Shown here: one piece after another, positions 6,461 to 7,698 of the stretch
Numbering within the stretch: the stretch's first letter is position 1
Layout of the letters: every line of letters begins with the position of its first letter
NCBI GenBank assembly: GCA_041635755.1
Contig: JBFKUL010000136.1
Coordinates: 1-7,698 of the forward strand
Source of the DNA: JBFKUL01 sp041635755
GTDB lineage: Bacteria; Pseudomonadota; Gammaproteobacteria; Burkholderiales; SG8-39
Direction: 5' to 3'
Length of the DNA: 7,698 bases
Notes under the pieces: model-generated
What the model was told of the DNA's origin: nothing
What the model saw: only the letters and a program-made list of their open reading frames with translations
Databases searched by the model: none
Translations under genes and position numbers: made by a program

Positions 6461-7257
6461 GGCGAGGTCTTCGCGAGCGAGACGGCACTGGCGCGCAGCG
6501 AGAACGCCTCGTCGATGCTGAGCCAGCGCACCGCGTCGCGCGTGCGCGTGAAAGCGAAGAAGCGCTCAAGGAATTCCCAAAGCTCCAAATCGTGGTCGAG
6601 GTGATGGGTCAGGAGTCCGAGCGGCTCGTCGGCATCCGTCGCGCCGGTCCGTCGCGCCGCGAGCTCACCGATGATCCCGGAGAGCGTCTTCTTCGTCCCC
6701 TTGAAGCGGCGTTCGCGCCAGCGGATCGGATCAACATGGATATTCTCCACGATAAGTCCGTCCGAGCCTTGCATCGCCGCGCGTGGACCGAAAGCGGACG
6801 CGCCGGAAAAACCGAGCGCAGCAAGGCTGCCCAGCACCGAACGCTCGATGCGGTTCCATGGCGCCACGACGATCGGCTTGTAGCGGTATCCGAAAAGCGC
6901 CTCCAGCCGGCGGCGGCCGGCGCTGATCTCCGCAAGAATCTGGGCAAGCTCACGCTCGCCACCGAGTTCGACGGCGGGCGCGCCGGGACGTCCATGATTC
7001 TTGTGCGCGTAGCCATGCTGCAGGACGGATGCGAGCGGTCGGCGCGCGAGCGTCTCGCGAAGCGCATCCTCCGCGAACGCGGGGATGACTGCGACGCCGA
7101 TCTCAATGCCGAACTCGTTGCTCATATTGAGAAGCCGCGCGAGCGCCGGCGTCGGCGCGACGGCGTCGTCGTCGCGCCACCAAAACAGCGCAACGCGACC
7201 GGCCTCCAACCAAAGGTCGAGTTCGCGACCGAGCGCTTCAAAGCCGGGCGCCGTCAC
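6457..7257 (-). CDS. Polysaccharide deacetylase-like protein (NodB-related)
   Basis: This 266-residue protein resembles the beta/alpha-barrel carbohydrate deacetylases, which hydrolyse N- or O-acetyl groups from sugars with a bound metal. FWWRDDDA (residues 25-32) supplies the acidic cluster of the first motif. LQHGYAHKNH (79-88) supplies the paired histidines H81 and H85. VAPWNR (131-136) stands where chitin-type enzymes have a Pro-rich third motif, and LLTHHLDHD (215-223) supplies the late histidine. These motifs deviate from classic NodB sequences (TFDD, HSxxH) but keep the same order and spacing style. There is no signal peptide or membrane helix, unlike many secreted deacetylases, so a cytoplasmic substrate is likely. 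The start is GTG at 7257, supported by GAGG seven bases upstream. It is the first gene of a two-gene unit with the GNAT gene, which overlaps its stop by four bases. The substrate is not determined. Confidence 0.82.
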   Translation of the reverse strand: MTAPGFEALGRELDLWLEAGRVALFWWRDDDAVAPTPALARLLNMSNEFGIEIGVAVIPAFAEDALRETLARRPLASVLQHGYAHKNHGRPGAPAVELGGERELAQILAEISAGRRRLEALFGYRYKPIVVAPWNRIERSVLGSLAALGFSGASAFGPRAAMQGSDGLIVENIHVDPIRWRERRFKGTKKTLSGIIGELAARRTGATDADEPLGLLTHHLDHDLELWEFLERFFAFTRTRDAVRWLSIDEAFSLRASAVSLAKTSP

Positions 7258-7264
7258 GCGTCAT

Positions 7265-7268
7265 CCTC
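7265..7268 (-). promoter_or_regulatory. Ribosome binding site of the deacetylase gene
   Basis: On the minus strand GAGG (7268-7265) lies seven bases before the GTG at 7257 and fixes this start. The nearer ATG at 7264-7262 is in a different frame. Confidence 0.6.
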
Positions 7269-7312
7269 GCGTGGATGCGGCGAGCGGCCGGCCAAGTCTA
7301 GACAGGCGCCAA

Positions 7313-7354
7313 CAAATTGGACAGTGAATCTAACGGATCGCAAAATCAAATTGG
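7313..7354. repeat. Direct repeat CAAATTGG, 34 bp apart
   Basis: CAAATTGG occurs at 7313-7320 and again at 7347-7354, in the AT-richer part of the region, 56-97 bp upstream of the deacetylase start. The 34-bp period is close to three helical turns, as paired operator sites often are. Chance occurrence cannot be excluded. Confidence 0.3.
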
Positions 7355-7371
7355 CTGGTTCGCCGGGTTCG

Positions 7372-7392
7372 GGCGCAGCGCGGCGCTGCGCC
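7372..7392. repeat. Perfect GC-rich inverted repeat (9-bp stem, 3-nt loop)
   Basis: GGCGCAGCG (7372-7380) and CGCTGCGCC (7384-7392) are exact reverse complements around CGG. No T-run follows on either strand, so it is not a standard intrinsic terminator. It lies about 115 bp upstream of the deacetylase start and could be a leader hairpin, a protein site or a short intergenic palindrome. Confidence 0.6.
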
Positions 7393-7460
7393 GGTTCGCG
7401 GGCAACCCAGAGTCAAGCAAAATACATTGTGCGCACGAGATTACCAGATTCGCAACGCCC

Positions 7461-7479
7461 GCTCCTTCGGAGCAGTTTT
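7461..7479 (+). terminator. Short hairpin with T-run, weak terminator candidate
   Basis: GCTCC (7461-7465) pairs with GGAGC (7469-7473) across a TTC loop and is followed by AGTTTT. The stem is only five pairs and no plus-strand gene precedes it in this region, so function is doubtful. Confidence 0.12.
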
Positions 7480-7685
7480 ATGAGCCCGGCGTTATGGCAA
7501 GTTTTTCAGCGCCGCCTCAGCGTACGCCTCGATCAGTAGCCGTGCTGCGATCCGGCAAAGCGCCCATCGCTCAATTAATGGACAACGCGCACCGATTCCC
7601 GGCAACGGCGCTGCGCGCACGTCACTCCGTCGATTGAACCGTTGCGCGAACCACATCTCACTCGACCGGCTTGGCCGCCGTTAAC

Positions 7686-7691
7686 GAGGAG
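7686..7691 (+). promoter_or_regulatory. Ribosome-binding-site-like GAGGAG at the right edge
   Basis: GAGGAG is followed by seven bases before the window ends. A start codon immediately beyond would be at ideal spacing for a plus-strand gene divergent from the deacetylase. The gene itself is not visible. Confidence 0.35.
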
Positions 7692-7698
7692 CACCCCC

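Larger units (their letters stand above)
7258..7698. other. 441-bp region upstream of the deacetylase-GNAT unit, no supported gene
   Basis: No open frame here has protein-like composition together with a ribosome binding site. The longest, 7317-7637 on the plus strand, shows no motif. The stretch is less GC-rich than its neighbours around 7310-7355 and 7420-7500. It should contain the minus-strand promoter of the deacetylase gene, and possibly one for a plus-strand gene beyond the right edge. I could not identify a clear -35/-10 pair. Confidence 0.55.

Noticed and set aside
7357..7405. tRNA-like GGTTCG words around the hairpin at 7372-7392
   Set aside because: No acceptor, D or anticodon arm can be folded around them, so a tRNA or tRNA fragment is not supported.
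6592..7539. Long plus-strand open frame opposite the deacetylase gene (315 codons)
   Set aside because: It is antisense to a gene with clear family motifs, is charged and arginine-rich, and shows no motif of its own.
7317..7637. Plus-strand frame of 106 codons at the right end
   Set aside because: It has no motif, no convincing ribosome binding site, and overlaps the repeats and hairpin of the spacer.

Overview
The window is high-GC DNA with densely packed genes. It encodes a diderm-type lipoprotein and a twin-arginine (Tat) exported protein, so a Gram-negative bacterium is likely. A proteobacterium, perhaps a betaproteobacterium, is my guess from gene style, not from any marker gene. There are no rRNA, tRNA, CRISPR or intact mobile-element sequences that I can support.

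Layout, left to right. (1) Positions 2-967 (+) hold most of a major facilitator superfamily (MFS) permease whose start lies off the left edge. (2) Positions 1024-1734 (+) hold a short, soluble family-2 glycosyltransferase. (3) Positions 1735-2242 are about 500 bp with no convincing gene. (4) Positions 2243-3970 and 3979-5358 (+) form a tight two-gene unit: a DUF1800 lipoprotein followed by a DUF1501 protein with a Tat signal. The spacer is 8 bp, and the second gene's ribosome binding site overlaps the first gene's stop codon. (5) Positions 5359-5599 separate convergent genes. They contain a decayed minus-strand fragment of a second DUF1800 gene, about 80% identical to part of the intact copy and broken by a one-base frameshift. 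(6) Positions 7257-5600 (-) are a two-gene unit: a NodB-like polysaccharide deacetylase, then a GNAT acetyltransferase with a long unexplained C-terminal half. The two overlap by four bases (GTGA). (7) Positions 7258-7698 are non-coding. They contain a perfect GC-rich hairpin and a short direct repeat, and a ribosome-binding-site-like GAGGAG lies at the extreme right edge.

How the genes may work together. DUF1800 and DUF1501 genes are known to occur as neighbours in many bacteria. Both products here are predicted to leave the cytoplasm, so they probably act together in the envelope; their biochemical role is not established. The deacetylase and acetyltransferase look translationally coupled and lack export signals. 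They could remove and add acyl groups on the same or related amino-sugar intermediates in the cytoplasm, but this is inference. The glycosyltransferase may belong to the same surface-glycan theme, though nothing in the sequence links the two strands.

The best candidate for something undescribed is the inverted, eroded DUF1800 remnant between the DUF1501 gene and the GNAT gene, which suggests past duplication or rearrangement of this pair. The next best is the GNAT protein with its uncharacterised C-terminal half.
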